Below are positions 33,416-46,027 of a stretch of 64,000 bases of DNA, piece after piece. Within the stretch, counting starts at the first letter, position 1, and each line of letters starts with the position of its first letter. The DNA is from Dugong dugon (taxonomy: Eukaryota; Chordata; Mammalia; Sirenia; Dugongidae): assembly GCA_030035585.1 (NCBI GenBank), contig CM057481.1, forward strand, positions 63,001,128 through 63,065,127, given 5' to 3'. Under the pieces are notes generated by a model. It did no database searches and was not told the origin of the DNA. It worked only from the letters and a program-made list of their open reading frames with translations. The position numbers and the translations under genes are program-made.

Positions 33416-33538
33416 GAGACCATGGTGCTGTAGATTTCATCTCAAATTCCCTATGGTATTTAGGCAAGACCAAGCACACAGAAGTCCCTCATAGAACACT
33501 GTTGAGGTATTTGGTGCACTGATCATACAGACTGAATG

Positions 33539-33818
33539 CTCCTTTGAAGTGAGGATGGTGAGACTTCATCTCACATACTTTGGACATGCTATTAGGACGG
33601 ACTAGTCCCTGGAGAAGGACATCATGCTTGGTAAAGTAGAGGGTCAGCAAAAAAGAGGAAGATCCTCAGCAATATGGATTGACACAGTGACTGCAACAAT
33701 GGGCTTAAACATAGCAACGATTGTGAGGATAGCACAGGACTGGGCAGAGTTTCATTCTGTTGTACATAGGGTCCCTATGAGTTGGAACTGACTCAGTAGC
33801 ACCTAACAACAGCAACAG
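33539..33818 (+). mobile_element. RTE/BovB LINE 3' fragment, plus strand
   Basis: 'tactttggacatgctattag' (the FGH.IRR coding region), 'gagaaggacatcatgcttgg', 'aaaaagaggaagatcctcag' and the end 'gtagcacctaacaacagcaa' are collinear with 10311-10584. The last 40 bp 'gtccctatgagttggaactg' again resembles the AfroSINE tail. Confidence 0.9.
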
Positions 33819-35186
33819 CTTTAAGATTCACTTTCTGCCTTGAGAAGGACAAATGGTTATATTTGAAATATGGGGAACTCTACAGTGCAACTCTAAGTCT
33901 CAATGTCTTTTAATCAACTGGAATCAATGTCTGATATCTAGACATCCATCCTAATTTAAATGAACCTTCAGATATATGCTTGTTGAGAATATTATACACA
34001 ATGTTTTCTCTATCATACTTTGATTAATATCAGGACTGGCCTCAAACATATGCCTCTTCCCTCTGTAGGAGGTAATTATCTCTGCTTGGCAAATGTTTTG
34101 CATATGCCATCCTGTGCTTAGAAATGCCTTTTTTATTGTTTCCCATGGAGATGTTGGATTCTCACTCAGGTAGGTAGAGTATGCCCGCTCCCATTGCATT
34201 TCCTTGGTTACAAAGCAGTGGTGGTGAACAGACATAACTTTTGTGACAAAATTTACCCCAAGTTTTGTTCTGATCAACTCTGTCAGCCCACACTTGAGCC
34301 ATCCAGGGAGACTTGTGTGTTCCCTAGCCTCCATTCCAGGTCCATCAGTGATAGTTTTGGCTTTCCCAGTGCCCCACTCCTTACCTTAATCAAAATATGC
34401 TTTTGGGAAAGGACGTTGTACTTCCATGACTCCATCCTCTCCAGTGAACCGGAATGGGTTAACTGTGAAACAGAGAACAATAGAATTTACTCTATGAAGT
34501 AAATCCTTTTGACTTTTCACAGTAGCTAAGGGTAAACATGAAAGTCAATAGCCTAAGCACATGAGGACCATCATAATCTCTTTGCAATCTACCTTAGGAC
34601 CTCACCTCCACATCTCTTTTCTCCAGTTATACATTCATGGTGAGCACCTCATTCAACAGATCTCCCTTTTGTCCCCTTAATAAATACATAAACAGTTTTT
34701 TTATGTCATCAAAGATTCTACTTCCCATACTGTAAAGTTGGGTCCGTGTTACTAATTTTAGCTAAATGAACTGTACTTGGTCCAAAAGTGTTAAAAAATA
34801 ACTTCCAGTTCATTAAGAGTCAATGTGCTTCCTCCTTCTTTCTCTTCTGCTATGGTGGCCTTGAAATCTTTATATTCCAGGCACTATAGCTTCAAAACAG
34901 AGGAGGGCTCCCTGATTTATACTGGACCTTAATAGAGTGACAAATTAACTTTTGTTCAGCTACTAAAATTCAGCATTAATTTGTTATTACTGTATAGTCT
35001 AGCTCTCCTGTCTATCACACCATAAGTTATACTTTGGGATGTTTTCTCATGGTCGTCTCACTGCCTGACAATCTCTTGCTCATATTTCACTGCCTGTCAT
35101 ATTTCACTCATTATTTAAAGCCCAAGCCAAAAATCCCTTTTTCTGTAAAATTTTCATGTATTCTCCAAGTAGAGTTATTTGCTTCC
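33819..35186. other. unique non-coding sequence
   Basis: About 1.4 kb with no recognised repeat and no supported gene. Reading frames on the two strands near 33951-34502 overlap each other and carry no motif. A weak L2-like 'cactcattatttaaagccca' lies near 35100. Confidence 0.45.
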
Positions 35187-35637
35187 TGTAATGGATTGAA
35201 CTGTGACCCCCTAAAAGATATGTTGAAGTTCTAACCCCTAGTACTTGTGTATGTGACCCTGTTCGAAAATAAGGTCTTTGAAGATGTTATCTGTTAAGTT
35301 AGCATGAGATCATACTGGAATAGTGTGGGTCCTAATCCTGTATAAGTGATGTCCTATAAAAGGAGAAGAGACACAGAGACAGAAAGCTACAGAGGGAAGA
35401 AGGTCTTCTGACCTTGGACTTATGTCCTAGCTGCAAGCTGAGGAATGCCAGGGGCTACCAGAGGCTGGATAAGACAGGAAAAGATCTTCCCCTACAGCAT
35501 TTGAAAAGAGATGACCCCCTGATGACCCCCTGAATTCAAACTTCTAGCTTCCAGAGCCACAAGACAATAAATTTCTGCCATATTAAGTTACCCACTTTGT
35601 GATAGGTTTGTTAGGGTAGCCATAGGAATCTAATATA
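35187..35637 (+). repeat. MLT2-like LTR (ERVL class)
   Basis: Starts TGTAATGGATTGAACTG. Ordered blocks are 'agatatgttgaagttctaac', 'aataaggtctttgaagatgt', 'aagttagcatgagatcatac', 'gtcctaatcctgtataagtg', 'gaagagacacagagacag', 'gctgcaagctgaggaatgcc', 'gcttccagagccacaagaca' and 'ataaatttctgccatattaa', ending near 35637. This order is that of ERVL-class LTRs of placental mammals. Flanks CTTCC/CTCCC are a near-match 5-bp duplication. Confidence 0.75.
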
Positions 35638-36269
35638 CTCCCCAACTCTGAGCACCCTTATCACTCATTAGAACATATTAGTAATATTTAATAGTTGCAC
35701 AGATACTGATTCCCTGACCAGACTATGTGAAAACTACAGTACCTGAAATAGAGCTGGTTGAATCAATAACTTACACATTTGGAGGAAGCTACAGAGTGAC
35801 ATGTTGAGCTATTTCTATTTCCATAAAGGGCACACTTTAAGCCAAATTGGTATAATTTCAGGCACCAGCAACTAGATAAAGGGAACTATTTTGAAGTAGG
35901 AAGTTCTTCTTGATGCTCTCACATCATAATACAGCCACTGGTAGGATCACAGTAGAACTGGTTTTAACTAGCCACAGACATGGACAACCAGGGATTGAGG
36001 TTTATTTTATTATCATTTCACAGTGAAATGCCAGTGGCATAATAAAACTGTAAAAATCAAAATACACCAAACCAAAAGAACCTCAAGAAATCCCACACGT
36101 GCGCCACATGGTGCTAAACACAGACAACACAGTGATACAGGCACCATTTCTCTTTTGTGTACCCTCCCACTTTCAGAGTTGGATATTGTCTTTCCCTCAT
36201 TCTTAGATTGAAGATCTTCTAGTGGCCTATGCCCTTCGGACCTGATCTCTATCAGCTAATCTGGATCAA
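35638..36269. other. unique non-coding sequence
   Basis: No gene and no recognised repeat seen. Confidence 0.4.
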
Positions 36270-36535
36270 CCTTTTCAAACTATGGATTGTATTAATTAAA
36301 GTTATGAATCCATTAATAGGTTGTGAAGTCTGTTTATTAGGTCATCATGAGCTCTTGAAAATACGGGTTAAAGCATAATAAAGTAGTGAAGAACAGAAAG
36401 AATCAGAGAGAGTCATAGTAAGAGCACATTTTGTATTTTGAGTGTGTGTGTGTGTGTGTGTGTGTGTGGTCATAATATAAAATGCATGTCTTTGTTCAGA
36501 TCATAATAAAAAAAAAAAGTTCAAAAGCCACTAAT
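36270..36535 (+). repeat. possible old DNA-transposon-like repeat with a GT run
   Basis: 'ccttttcaaactatggattg', 'ccattaataggttgtgaagt' and, at the far end, 'aaaaagttcaaaagccacta' look like the two ends of an old repeat of the 'tttcaaactgtgggt...' type. A (GT)n run sits at 36442-36468. Family not named; low confidence. Confidence 0.3.
36442..36468. repeat. (GT)n microsatellite
   Basis: About 13 consecutive GT units. Confidence 0.95.
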
Positions 36536-36721
36536 AGTCATTGAGTATATGTTTTTCTTCCCCAACTGCTACTTGAGAATACTTAATGTGACTAATTTGT
36601 TGTATCCGTTTGCAAGTAATTAAATACCTCAACTCAGCTAAAATCAGGAAAGTCATTAAGTGGTAACTTAAAGAATTAGGTGACTGCATTGCCTCTTATT
36701 TAAAAGTAGAATAATCATTTC

Positions 36722-36812
36722 CCTCTCTCAGCATAATTGTGAGGGTTGCATGAGCTAAGAGCTAAGGTATATGGAAGTGTCTAGCACAGGGAAGACACAT
36801 GGTGGAAACTTG
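36722..36812 (+). repeat. MIR SINE 3' fragment
   Basis: 'aattgtgagggttgcatgag' and 'gtgtctagcacagggaagac' match the MIR 3' half in order. Confidence 0.6.
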
Positions 36813-37619
36813 TAATATTCTTCTTGGCCTACTTGAGATAATTAATAATTTTTAAAAGTAAATGGTAGATGTTCCAGGCACTGTGCAGGACCAGGGAGAG
36901 GGCATTTTCTATGATGGTCAACTCTGCATGCCTCCAAGCTCACCATGTCAACTTTCTGCAGGTTTCCAAGGGCTCCTGCTTCTGGTTCAGTTCATCTGTC
37001 TCACCTCTGGGTTTCTATAACTGATTAAAACATTGGTTAATTGGTAGCAGCTTTGCCAGCAGTGGTAACAGATATAGATACATGTAGAAAGTTGTGATCT
37101 GGCTGCTTTTAACATATATTGGGGTCAGAAGTTGCCTGTTATAGGTGGTGCTAAAAGACAATGCTGGAAAGCAGAGGAAACAAGAGTCCTCAGGGCAGAG
37201 GCACTCACAGGGCTCTGCCCTCACAGTGAATGCTACTAGACAGGTTAGTGGTTTAGACCTGATTTGTACGCCTGCTGCTCCTGACCTTGGCTGATCATAA
37301 CCATGGGATTTTGCCCAGATCCCTGCAGCAGAATGCTCTATTTAAATGGCATTTTCCAAAGTAAAATCATGCTGTATTCCTTTGGTACAAATGTTGGGTT
37401 CCCAATAGGATTATTTGGATTCGAGATGTTTGCTATGGATTATCTTGTGTTTTAAGCTTCGGGTGTGAGGGAAAGTCACAGTCAGTTAGTGGGGTGTGCT
37501 CTAGTGGCATATTTGACAATGAGTGGGGCCATTTAATTTAATTCTCCTTGACAAGTTAGTAACTCTAAAGATAGCTCTCTAGAGGGGAACAAAAAGAGGA
37601 GATACATATCACTGGACTG

Positions 37620-37722
37620 AGCTCTAGAACCAGTTCTTTCCTTCATCTATAATAAGACCCAGGACAATATCTTTTGGGTAATCAGCTTCTTCATCTGTGA
37701 AATGGGCAGTGGGTGGGTGAAC
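37620..37722 (+). repeat. MIR SINE fragment
   Basis: 'aatcagcttcttcatctgtg' and 'aaatgggcagtgggt' match the MIR 'cctcatctgtaaaatggg' core; the left side is diverged. Confidence 0.5.
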
Positions 37723-37803
37723 TAGGGCTGTGTTGGTAGAAATACTATGTTCTTACCCACTTCATGGAACCCTTGTGGCACAGTGGTTAACAGCTCAGCT
37801 GCT

Positions 37804-39211
37804 GGGTGGGACCAAGATGGCAGAGTAGTCAGATGCTTCCAGTGGACCCTCTTACAACAAAGACCTGAAAAAACAAGTGATTCGATTATATATGGCAATC
37901 TGGGAGCCCTGAACATCAAAGGCAGAGTTGAGGAACTGGACTGAGTGGCAGGGGGAGGGAGAGATGGTTCAGAAGCAGCGAGGAGTTGCCAGACCTGACC
38001 CAGTGAGAGCCTGAGCCCTTCAAGCGTGATCAGCTTGGGAGTGGGAGGTGAGGCAGGCAAGCATTAGTGCTCAGGAGGCATATTCCGCACCAGGAGAGAC
38101 CCAACCGCTGAGAGTCTACTCGGCCACCCAGAACAAGTGAGAAGCTGCCCTCGATGAAAGATAAGTACTTGCGTAGGGCTGACCGTGTGGATCAAAACCA
38201 CACCCCTTAGGGAAAAAACTCTCCCATTTATCTCCCTGCTCCAACTCTGAACTGGGTCCTGGACCAGCTTCAGCAATTGCTGAGTCCCCTGGACTAGAAG
38301 TAGGATCCATCACACGCCTGGACCATTCTCCCTGCCTTGGACAGTGAACAAATTAACAAATGGGTAAAAATAAACTGCTGGCTCCCCTAAGCCAGGAACC
38401 CAGGGTAGGCACAGCTCCTTTGCCTAGGCACAGGCATAAAGGATCCATGGACTTTGAGTGCCTTTCTCACTGCATAGACTTGCGTGGGCCCATCTCAACA
38501 GGGTAGGCCCACCTTACAGCAAAGTATATACCAGAACTCTAACTTCAACTGTTTCATCTGTGAAGTGGCAGGTTCTTGACATTTGACACTGCTCTGCTCA
38601 TTAAGCATGGTCTTCACCTACCCATATCAGGGGCCTGAGGACTGGTAGCTCCACCCATGCCACCCAGCCACCTGCGATAGGGGCCCATGAATAAGGAGTG
38701 CCCCCCAGTCCTTACAGCCAACAGCATTACCTGCTCATAGTCTGGCTGCAAAACCCACCCACCTATCCGCTCTAGGGAACAGGGACACACTTTCCTCCTG
38801 GACACTCAGGGGCAGCCATCAGCCCCCTGCCTTGCTCAGAGTGTGTCTCCCTGCTGCAGCCAGATGCCTGTGCCTACACAAATCACCCATGCCTGTGTAG
38901 GGCTGTCAGTGAGAGCCTAAACCACACACTTGGTGGCTATCTATCTGGGTACCTGAGCTGAATCCATACAGGAGGAGTGGGTGGACTCCTGAGTTCACAA
39001 ACCTAGTAACAGATCTAACCACCTGGTGACAAGACATTAGAGCTTCAAAGGTGCCAATAATCAAACTAGCTCATATGAGCAGCCTATTTGGGCATATCAA
39101 AACAAAACAAGAAGCTAAGACACAGTAAGCAAACATAAAATAAATAAATATAATAACTTATTGATGGCTAGGAGATAACAGTCAATATCAAATCACATAA
39201 AAAGACAAACC
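37804..39211 (+). promoter_or_regulatory. L1 5' UTR with YY1-type site
   Basis: AAGATGGC lies at 37814-37821, +11 to +18 from the 5' end, the usual L1 position for start-site selection. The rest is about 1.4 kb of moderately GC-rich, non-tandem sequence. It has no monomer array like that of the older minus-strand L1. Confidence 0.65.
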
Positions 39212-40160
39212 ATGATGGCTTCAGCCAGCTCCCAAAATAAAGAATCTAGAAATTTTCCAGAGGAGGAAAATTTCTGGGAATTACCAGAGGCAGAATACAA
39301 AAGGTTAATATACAGAACTCTTCAAGAAATTAGGAAGGAAATTAAGCAAAATGAAGAACACGAAATAGAGGAAATTAAAAAGATTAGAGAAGAGTATAAT
39401 GACAAATTTAACAGGCTGCAAGAATCCATAGAGAGAGAGCAATCATAAATCCAGAAGATTAACAATAAAATGTCAGAATTAGACAACTCAATAGAAAGTC
39501 ATAGGAGCAGAATTGAGACAATGGAAGTCAGAATTAGTGAGATTGAAGATAAAGCAATTGACACCAACTTATTTCAGGAAAAATCAGATTAAAAGGTTTA
39601 AAAAAATGAAAAAACTCTAAGAATTATGTGGGACTCTATCAAGAGGAATAACTTATGAGTGACTGAAGTACCAGAAGAGGGGGGCATAACAGAAAATACA
39701 GAGAGAATTGTTGAAGATTTGTTGGCAGAAAACTTCCCTGATATAGTGAAAGATGACAAGCTATCTATCCAAGATGCTCATCAAAACCCACATAAGGTAG
39801 ATCCTAAAAGAAAGTCACGAAGACATATTATAATCAAACTTGCCAAAACCAAAGATAAAGAGAGAATTTTAAGAGCAGCTGGGGATAAATGAAAAGTCAT
39901 CTACAAAGGAGAGTTAATAAGAATAAGCTCCAACTAATCAGCAGAAACCATGCAGGCAAGAAGGCAATGGGATGACATCTATAAAGCTTTGAAGGAAAAA
40001 AAACTGCCAGCCAAGAATTATATATCCAGCAAAACTGTCTCTCAAATATGATGGTGAAATCAGGGCATTTCCACATAAACAGAAGTTTAGGGAATTTGCA
40101 AAAACCAAACCAAAATTACAAGAAATACTAAAGGGAGTCCTCTGATGAGAAAATCAGTAA
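39212..40160 (+). pseudogene. L1 ORF1 remnant
   Basis: L1 RNA-binding protein remnant. It starts MMASASSQNKESRNFPEEEN and has a charged coiled-coil-like segment (EIEEIKKIREEYNDKFNRLQ). An in-frame TAA after EREQS (about 39446) is followed in the same frame by IQKINNKMSELDNSIESHRS, the same place where the other L1 reads IQKINNKISE. The RRM and C-terminal part are visible in 39659-39892 (ITENTERIVEDLLAENFPDI, RRHIIIKLAKTKDKERILRA). More stops follow. Non-functional. Confidence 0.9.
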
Positions 40161-40598
40161 CATCAGATAGCAATCCAAGATTAGAACACAGTACAGAGCA
40201 ACCAGATATCAACCCAGATAGGGAAGTCACAAAAGTAAATCAAAGTTAAACACTGAAAATAGGGAAACAGACGTCAATATGTAAAAGATGACAACATTAA
40301 AACAAAAAAGACGGACATAAAAAATGTAAAAATAGAGTTTTCATATGGAGAGGAAGTCAAGGCGATATAAAGAAATAAAAGACTGATATAAACTTAGAAA
40401 AATAGGGGTAAATATTAAGGTAACCACAAAGGAAACTAACAATTCTACAAGTCAAAATAAAAAACTAGAAAAATTTAAAGACTCAGCAAACACAAAATCA
40501 ACAACAATGAAAAAGATGAAAAGAAAATACATAACGAAGAATGACTCAGCACAAAAAATTAAGCAGAACAAAGAAACTGTGAACAAAAAGACATCAAA

Positions 40599-43500
40599 AT
40601 GACAGCACTAAACTCATGCCTATCAATAATTACACTGAATGTAAATGGACTAAATGCACCAATAAAGAGACAGAAAGTGGCAGATGGGATTAAAAAACAC
40701 CATCCGTCTATATGTTGCCTAAAAGAGACACACCTTAGACTTAAAGACACAAACCAACTAAAACGCTAAGGATGGAAAAAAAATATATCAGAAAACAACA
40801 CTCAGAATAGAGCAGGAGTGGCAATTTTAATCTCTGACAAAAATAGACTTTAAAGCAAAATCCACAACAAGGAATAAGGAAGGACACTATATAATGATTA
40901 AATGGTCAATTCACCAGGAGAACATAACCATAATAAATATTTACGCACCCAACAACAGGGCTCCAAAATACATAACACAAACTCTAGCAGCACTGAAAAG
41001 AGAGATAGACAGCTCCACGATAGTAGTAGGAGACTTCAACACACCACTTTCAGTGAAAGAACATCCAGAAAGAAGCTCAACAATGACACGGAAGAGCTAA
41101 ATGCTACAATCAACCAACCTGATCTCATAGACATATACCGAACACCACTCAACAGCAGCCAAGTATACTTTCTTTTCCAATGCACATGTAGCATTCTCCG
41201 GAATAGACCACATATTATTCCATGAAGCAAACCTTAACAAAATCCAAAGCATCGATATATTACAAAGCATCTTTTTCTGACCATAGCCATAAAAGTAGAA
41301 AGTAACAACACAAAAAGCAAGGGAAAAAAATCAAACACGTGAAAACTGAGCAACACCTTGCTCAAAAACTACTGGGTTATAGAAGAAATTAAGGATGGAA
41401 TAAAGAAATTCATAGAATCAAATGAGAATGAAAACACATCCTACCAGAACCTTTGGGACACACCAGAAGCAGTGCTCAGAGGTCAGTTTACAGCAATAAA
41501 CGTACACATCCAAAAAGAAGAAAGGGCCATAATCAAAACATTAACCCTACAACTGCAACAGTAGAAAGAGAGCAGCAAAAGAAGCCCTCAGGTGCCAGAA
41601 GAAAGGAAATAATAAGAATTAGAGCAGAATTAAATGAAATAGAGAGTAGAAAAACAATTGAAAGAGTTAACAAAACCAAAAGCTGGTTCTTTGAAAAGAT
41701 GAACAAAATTGATAAACCATTGGCCAAACTGACGAAAGAAAAACAGGAGAGGAAGCAAATAACCCATATAAGAAATGAGATGGGTGATATCACAACAGAC
41801 CCAACTGAAATTAAAAGAATCATAACAGAATACTATGAAAAATTGTACTCTAACAAATTTGAAAACCTAGAGAAAATGGACAAATTTCTAGAAACTCACT
41901 ACCTACCTAAACTAACACAAACAGAGGTAGAACAACTAAATAAACTCATAACAAAGGAAGAGATTGAAAAGGTAATTGGAAAACTCCCAACAAATAAAAG
42001 CCCTGGCCAGAGTGGCTTCACTGGAGAATTCCACCAAACTTTCAGAGAAGAGTTAACAGCACTACTACTAAAGGTATTTCACAGCATAGAAAAGGATGGA
42101 ATATTCCCAAACTCATTCTATGATGCCGGCATAACCCTGATACCAAAACCAGGTAAAGACAGCACAAAAAAATAAAATTATAGACAAATATCCCTCATGA
42201 ACATTGACACAAAAATCCTCAATAAAATTCTAGCCAATAGAATTCAGCAACATATCAAAAAAATAATTCAACATGATCAAGTGGGATTTATACCAGGTAT
42301 GCAGGGATGGTTCAACATTAGAAAAACAATCAATGTAATCCATCACATAAATAAAACAAAAGACGGAACCACATGATCTTATCAATCGATGCAGAAAAGG
42401 CATTTGACAAAGTCCAACACCCATTCATGATAAAAACTCTCAACAAAATAGGAATAGAAGGGAAATTCCTCAATATAATTGAGGGCATTTATACAAAGCC
42501 AACAGCCAACATCATCCTAAATGGAGAGACTTTGAAAGTATTCCCGTTGAGAACGGGAACCAGACAAGGATGGCCTTTATCACCACTCTTATTCAACATT
42601 GTGCTGGAGGTCCTAGCCAGAGCAGTTATGCTAGAAAAAGAAATAAAGGGCATCCAGATTGTTAAGAAAGAAGTAAAAGTATCTATATTTGCAGATGATA
42701 TGACCTTATACACAGAAAACCCCAAAGAATACACAAGAAAACTACTGGAACTAATAGAAGATTTCAGTGAAGTATCTGGATAAAAGATAAACATACAGAA
42801 ATCAGCTGGATTCATTTACATCAACAAACAGAACCTCGAAGAGGAAATCACCAAATCAATACCATTTACAACAGTCCCCAAGAAGATAAAATACTTAGGA
42901 ATCAATCTAATCAGAGACATAAAAGACCTATACAATGAAAACTACAAGACACTACTGCAAGAAACCAAAAAAGACCTGCATAAGTGGAAAAACATACATT
43001 CCTCACGGATAGGTAGACTCAACATTGTGAAAATGTCAATTCTACCCAAAGCGAACTACAGATACAATGCAATCCCGATCCAAATTCCACTGGCATTTTT
43101 TAATGAGATGGAGAAACAAATCACCAACTTCATATGGAAAGGGAAGAGGCCCCAAATAAGTAAAGCATTACTCAAGAAGAAGAACAAAGTGGGAGGCCTC
43201 ACACTACCTGATTTTAGAACCTATTATACCACCACGGTAGTCAAAACAGCCTGTTACTGGTACAGCAACAGATACATAGACCAATGGAACAGAATTGAGA
43301 ACCCAGACATAAATTCATTCACCTATGAGCAGCTGATATTTGACAAAGTCTGTTAATTGGGTGTCATGGATTGAATTGTGTCCCCCCAAAAAGTGTGTGT
43401 ATCAATTTGGCTAGGCCATGATTCCCAGTGTTATGCAGTTGTCCTCCATTTAGTGATTGTAATTTTACATTAAAGAGAATTAGGGTAGGATTGTAACACC

Positions 43501-44914
43501 ACCCTAACCCAGGTCACATCCCTGATCCAACGTAAAGGGAGTTTCCCTGGGGCATGGCCTGCACCACCTTTTATCTCTTGTAAGAGATAAAAGGAAAGGG
43601 TAGCAAGTGGAGAATAGGGGACCTCATACCACCAAGAAAGCAGTGCCAGGAGCAGAGCATGTCCTTTGGACCCAGGGTCCCTGCACGGAGAAGCTCCTAG
43701 TCCAGGGGAACACTGATGAGAAGGCCGACAGAGAGAGAAAGACTTCCACTGGAGCTGATGCCCTGAATTTGGACTTCTAGCCTACTTTATCTGAAGAAAC
43801 AACTTTCTCCTTGTTAAAGCCATCCACTTGTGGTGTTTCTGTTAGAGCAGCATTAGATGACTAAGACATTGGGGAAAAGACAGTCTCTTTAATAAATGGT
43901 GCTGGCACAACTGGATATACACCTGCAAAAAACTGAAACAAGACCCATACCTCACACTAGGCACAAAAACTAACTTAAAATGGATCAAAGACTTAAAGAT
44001 AAAATCGAAAATGATAAAGATCATGGGAGAAAAAATAGGGAAAATGCTAGGAACCCTAATACATGGCATAAAACACTATACGAACTGTAACAATCCACAA
44101 GCACCAGAAGAGAGACTGGATAAATGGGAGCTCCTAAAAAACAAACATGTGTGCGCATCGAAAGACTTCACCAAAAGAGTCAAAAGACAACCTACAGACT
44201 GGGAAAAAGTTTTTGGCTATGACAAATCTGATCAGAGTCTAATCTCTAAAATCTGAAAGATACTGCAAAACCTCAAAAACAAAAAGACAAATAACCCAAT
44301 TAAAAAATGGGCAAAGGATATGAACAGGCACTTTGCCAAAGAAGATATCCAGGTGGCCAGCAGACACATGAAGAAATGCTTATAATCATTAGGCATTAAA
44401 GAAATGCAGATCAAAACTACAATGAGATATCATCTCACTGCAACAAGGTTAGCATTAATCCAAAAAACACAATATAATAAATGCTGGAGAGGCTGTGGAG
44501 AGGCTGGAGCACTTATACACTGTTAGTGGGAATGTAAAATGGTACAACCACTTTGGAAATTGATTTAGCTCTTCCTTAAAAAGCTAAAATAGAAGTACCA
44601 TACGATCCAGGTATCTGGCTCCTTGGAATATATCCTAGAGAAATAAGAGCTGTCACACGAATAGATATATGCACACCCATGATCATGATCATTGCAGCAC
44701 TGTTTACAATAGCAAAAGATAGAAACAACCTAGTTGCCCTTCAACGAACAAATGGTTAAACAAATTATGGTATATTCACACAATGGAATACTACGCAATG
44801 ATAAAAAACAACGACGAAGCCTGAAACATAACATGGAGAAAGCTGGAGTTCATTATGCTGAGTGAATTTAGTCAGTCACAGAAGAACAAATATTGTATAA
44901 GACCACTATTATAA
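40599..44914 (+). pseudogene. L1 ORF2 remnant, interrupted by an LTR
   Basis: Endonuclease/reverse transcriptase remnant. It starts at ATG 40599 (MTALNSCLSIITLNVNGLNA). Endonuclease pieces run to about 41300 (ITIINIYAPNNRAPKYITQT, VVGDFNTPLSV), with stops and frameshifts. 41453-42175 covers the region before RT ([34 protein letters not shown]). 42373-42783 holds RT motifs with catalytic residues intact: [30 protein letters not shown] and FADD (42688-42699). 43027-43356 is the thumb. After the LTR (43362-43868) it resumes and ends with a KYCIRPLL-like C terminus near 44914. It cannot make a full protein. Confidence 0.9.
43362..43868 (+). repeat. solo LTR, family B, inside L1 ORF2
   Basis: 507 bp with TGTCATGG...AAGACA ends and exact 5-bp duplications TTGGG (43357-43361 and 43869-43873), which is what an ERV integrase leaves. 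It shares all main blocks with the minus-strand copy at 52551 ('gattgaattgtgtcccccca', 'ggccatgattcccagtgtta', 'ttttatctcttgtaagagat', 'ccaccaagaaagcagtgcca', 'gttagagcagcattagatga'). No internal region or second LTR is present, so it is a solo LTR. The old L1 reading continues on both sides. Confidence 0.93.
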
Positions 44915-46027
44915 GAACTCAAGAAAAGGTTTAAACACAGAAGAAAGTATTCTTTGATGGTTACGAGTTTGGGGAGGGAAGGGGAGTGTTATTTACTAAC
45001 TTGATAAATAGATAAGAATTATCTTAGGTGAAGGGAAGGACAGCACACCCTACCGGGGAAGTCAGCACAACTGTATTAAACCAAAGCTAAGAAGTTTCCT
45101 AAATACAGTCAAACACTTTGAGGGACAGAGTATCAGGGGTAGGGGTCTGAGGACCATGCTTTCAGGGGACATCTAGGTCAATTGGCGTAACAAGGCTTAT
45201 TAAGAAAATGTTCTGCATCCTACTTTGGTGAGTGGCATCTGGGGTCTTAAAAGCTTGCAAGCGGCCGTCTAAGATGCATCAATTGGTCCCAACCACCTGG
45301 AGTAAAGGAGAATGAAGAACACCAAAGACACAAGGAAAGTATTAACCCCAGAGACAGAAAGGGCCACATAAACCGGATACTTCGTCAGCCTGAGATGAGA
45401 AGAACTAGATGGTTCCTGGCTATCACCAATGACTGCCCTGACAGGGAACGCAACAGAGTCCCTGATGAAGCAGGAGAAAGGTGGGGTTAAGAACTCAAAT
45501 TCTAGTAAGAAGACCAGACTTAATGGTCTGACTGAGACTGGAGGAACCCCAGAAAGCATGGCCCCTGGATTCTTTATCATACCAGAACTAAAACAATTTC
45601 CGAGGCCAACTCTTCAGACAGGAATTGGACTGGACTGTGGGACATAAAGTGATACTCATGAGGAGTATGTTTCTTAGCTCCAGTAGATACAAGAAACTAA
45701 ATGGGCAGCTTCTGTCCGGAGGTGAGATGGGAAGGCAGAGAGGGTTAGGATCTGGTTGAATGGACATGGGGAATCAGGGGTGGAAAGGAGGAGTGTGCTG
45801 TCACAGTATGGGGAGAGCAATTAGGGTCACGTAACAATGTATGTATAAATTTTTGTATGGGAAAAAATAAAAATTAAAAAAAAATAAAAGAGCTCAGCTG
45901 CTAACCAAAAGGTCAGAGCTTCGAATTTACCAGCTGCTCCTTGGAAACCCTATGGTGCAGATCTGCTCTGCCTTATAAGATGGCTATGAGTCAGAATCGA
46001 CTCAGTGACAACGAGTACTCACTTCAT

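Larger units (their letters stand above)
37804..45890 (+). mobile_element. full-length L1 LINE, plus strand, inactive
   Basis: It starts GGGTGGGACCAAGATGGCAG, has 5' UTR (37804-39211), ORF1 (39212-40160), ORF2 (40599-44914, split by an LTR) and 3' UTR ending in an A-rich tail with AATAAA-like runs at 45867-45890. Exact 12-bp duplications AGCTCAGCTGCT flank it (37792-37803 and 45891-45902); they are SINE sequence. Without the LTR and its duplication it is 7575 bp. Both ORFs have several stops, so it is older than the 16886-24164 element, though its RT motifs are intact. Confidence 0.95.
37766..46015 (+). mobile_element. AfroSINE split by a full-length L1
   Basis: The SINE head is at 37766-37803 ('ggaacccttgtggcacagtg', 'gttaacagctcagctgct') and its remainder at 45903-46015 ('aaccaaaaggtcag' to 'cgactcagtgac'). 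Outer duplications of the SINE survive with one mismatch: TACCCACTTCAT (37754-37765) and TACTCACTTCAT (46016-46027). The bases between are the L1. Confidence 0.93.

Noticed and set aside
41533..41823. Minus-strand 96-codon hydrophobic frame
   Set aside because: Antisense of L1 ORF2 on the plus strand.
43362..43868. LTR in ORF2 as an alternative L1 module or intron
   Set aside because: Exact TTGGG flanks and a second genomic copy at 52551 with its own CAGTT flanks show an independent LTR insertion.
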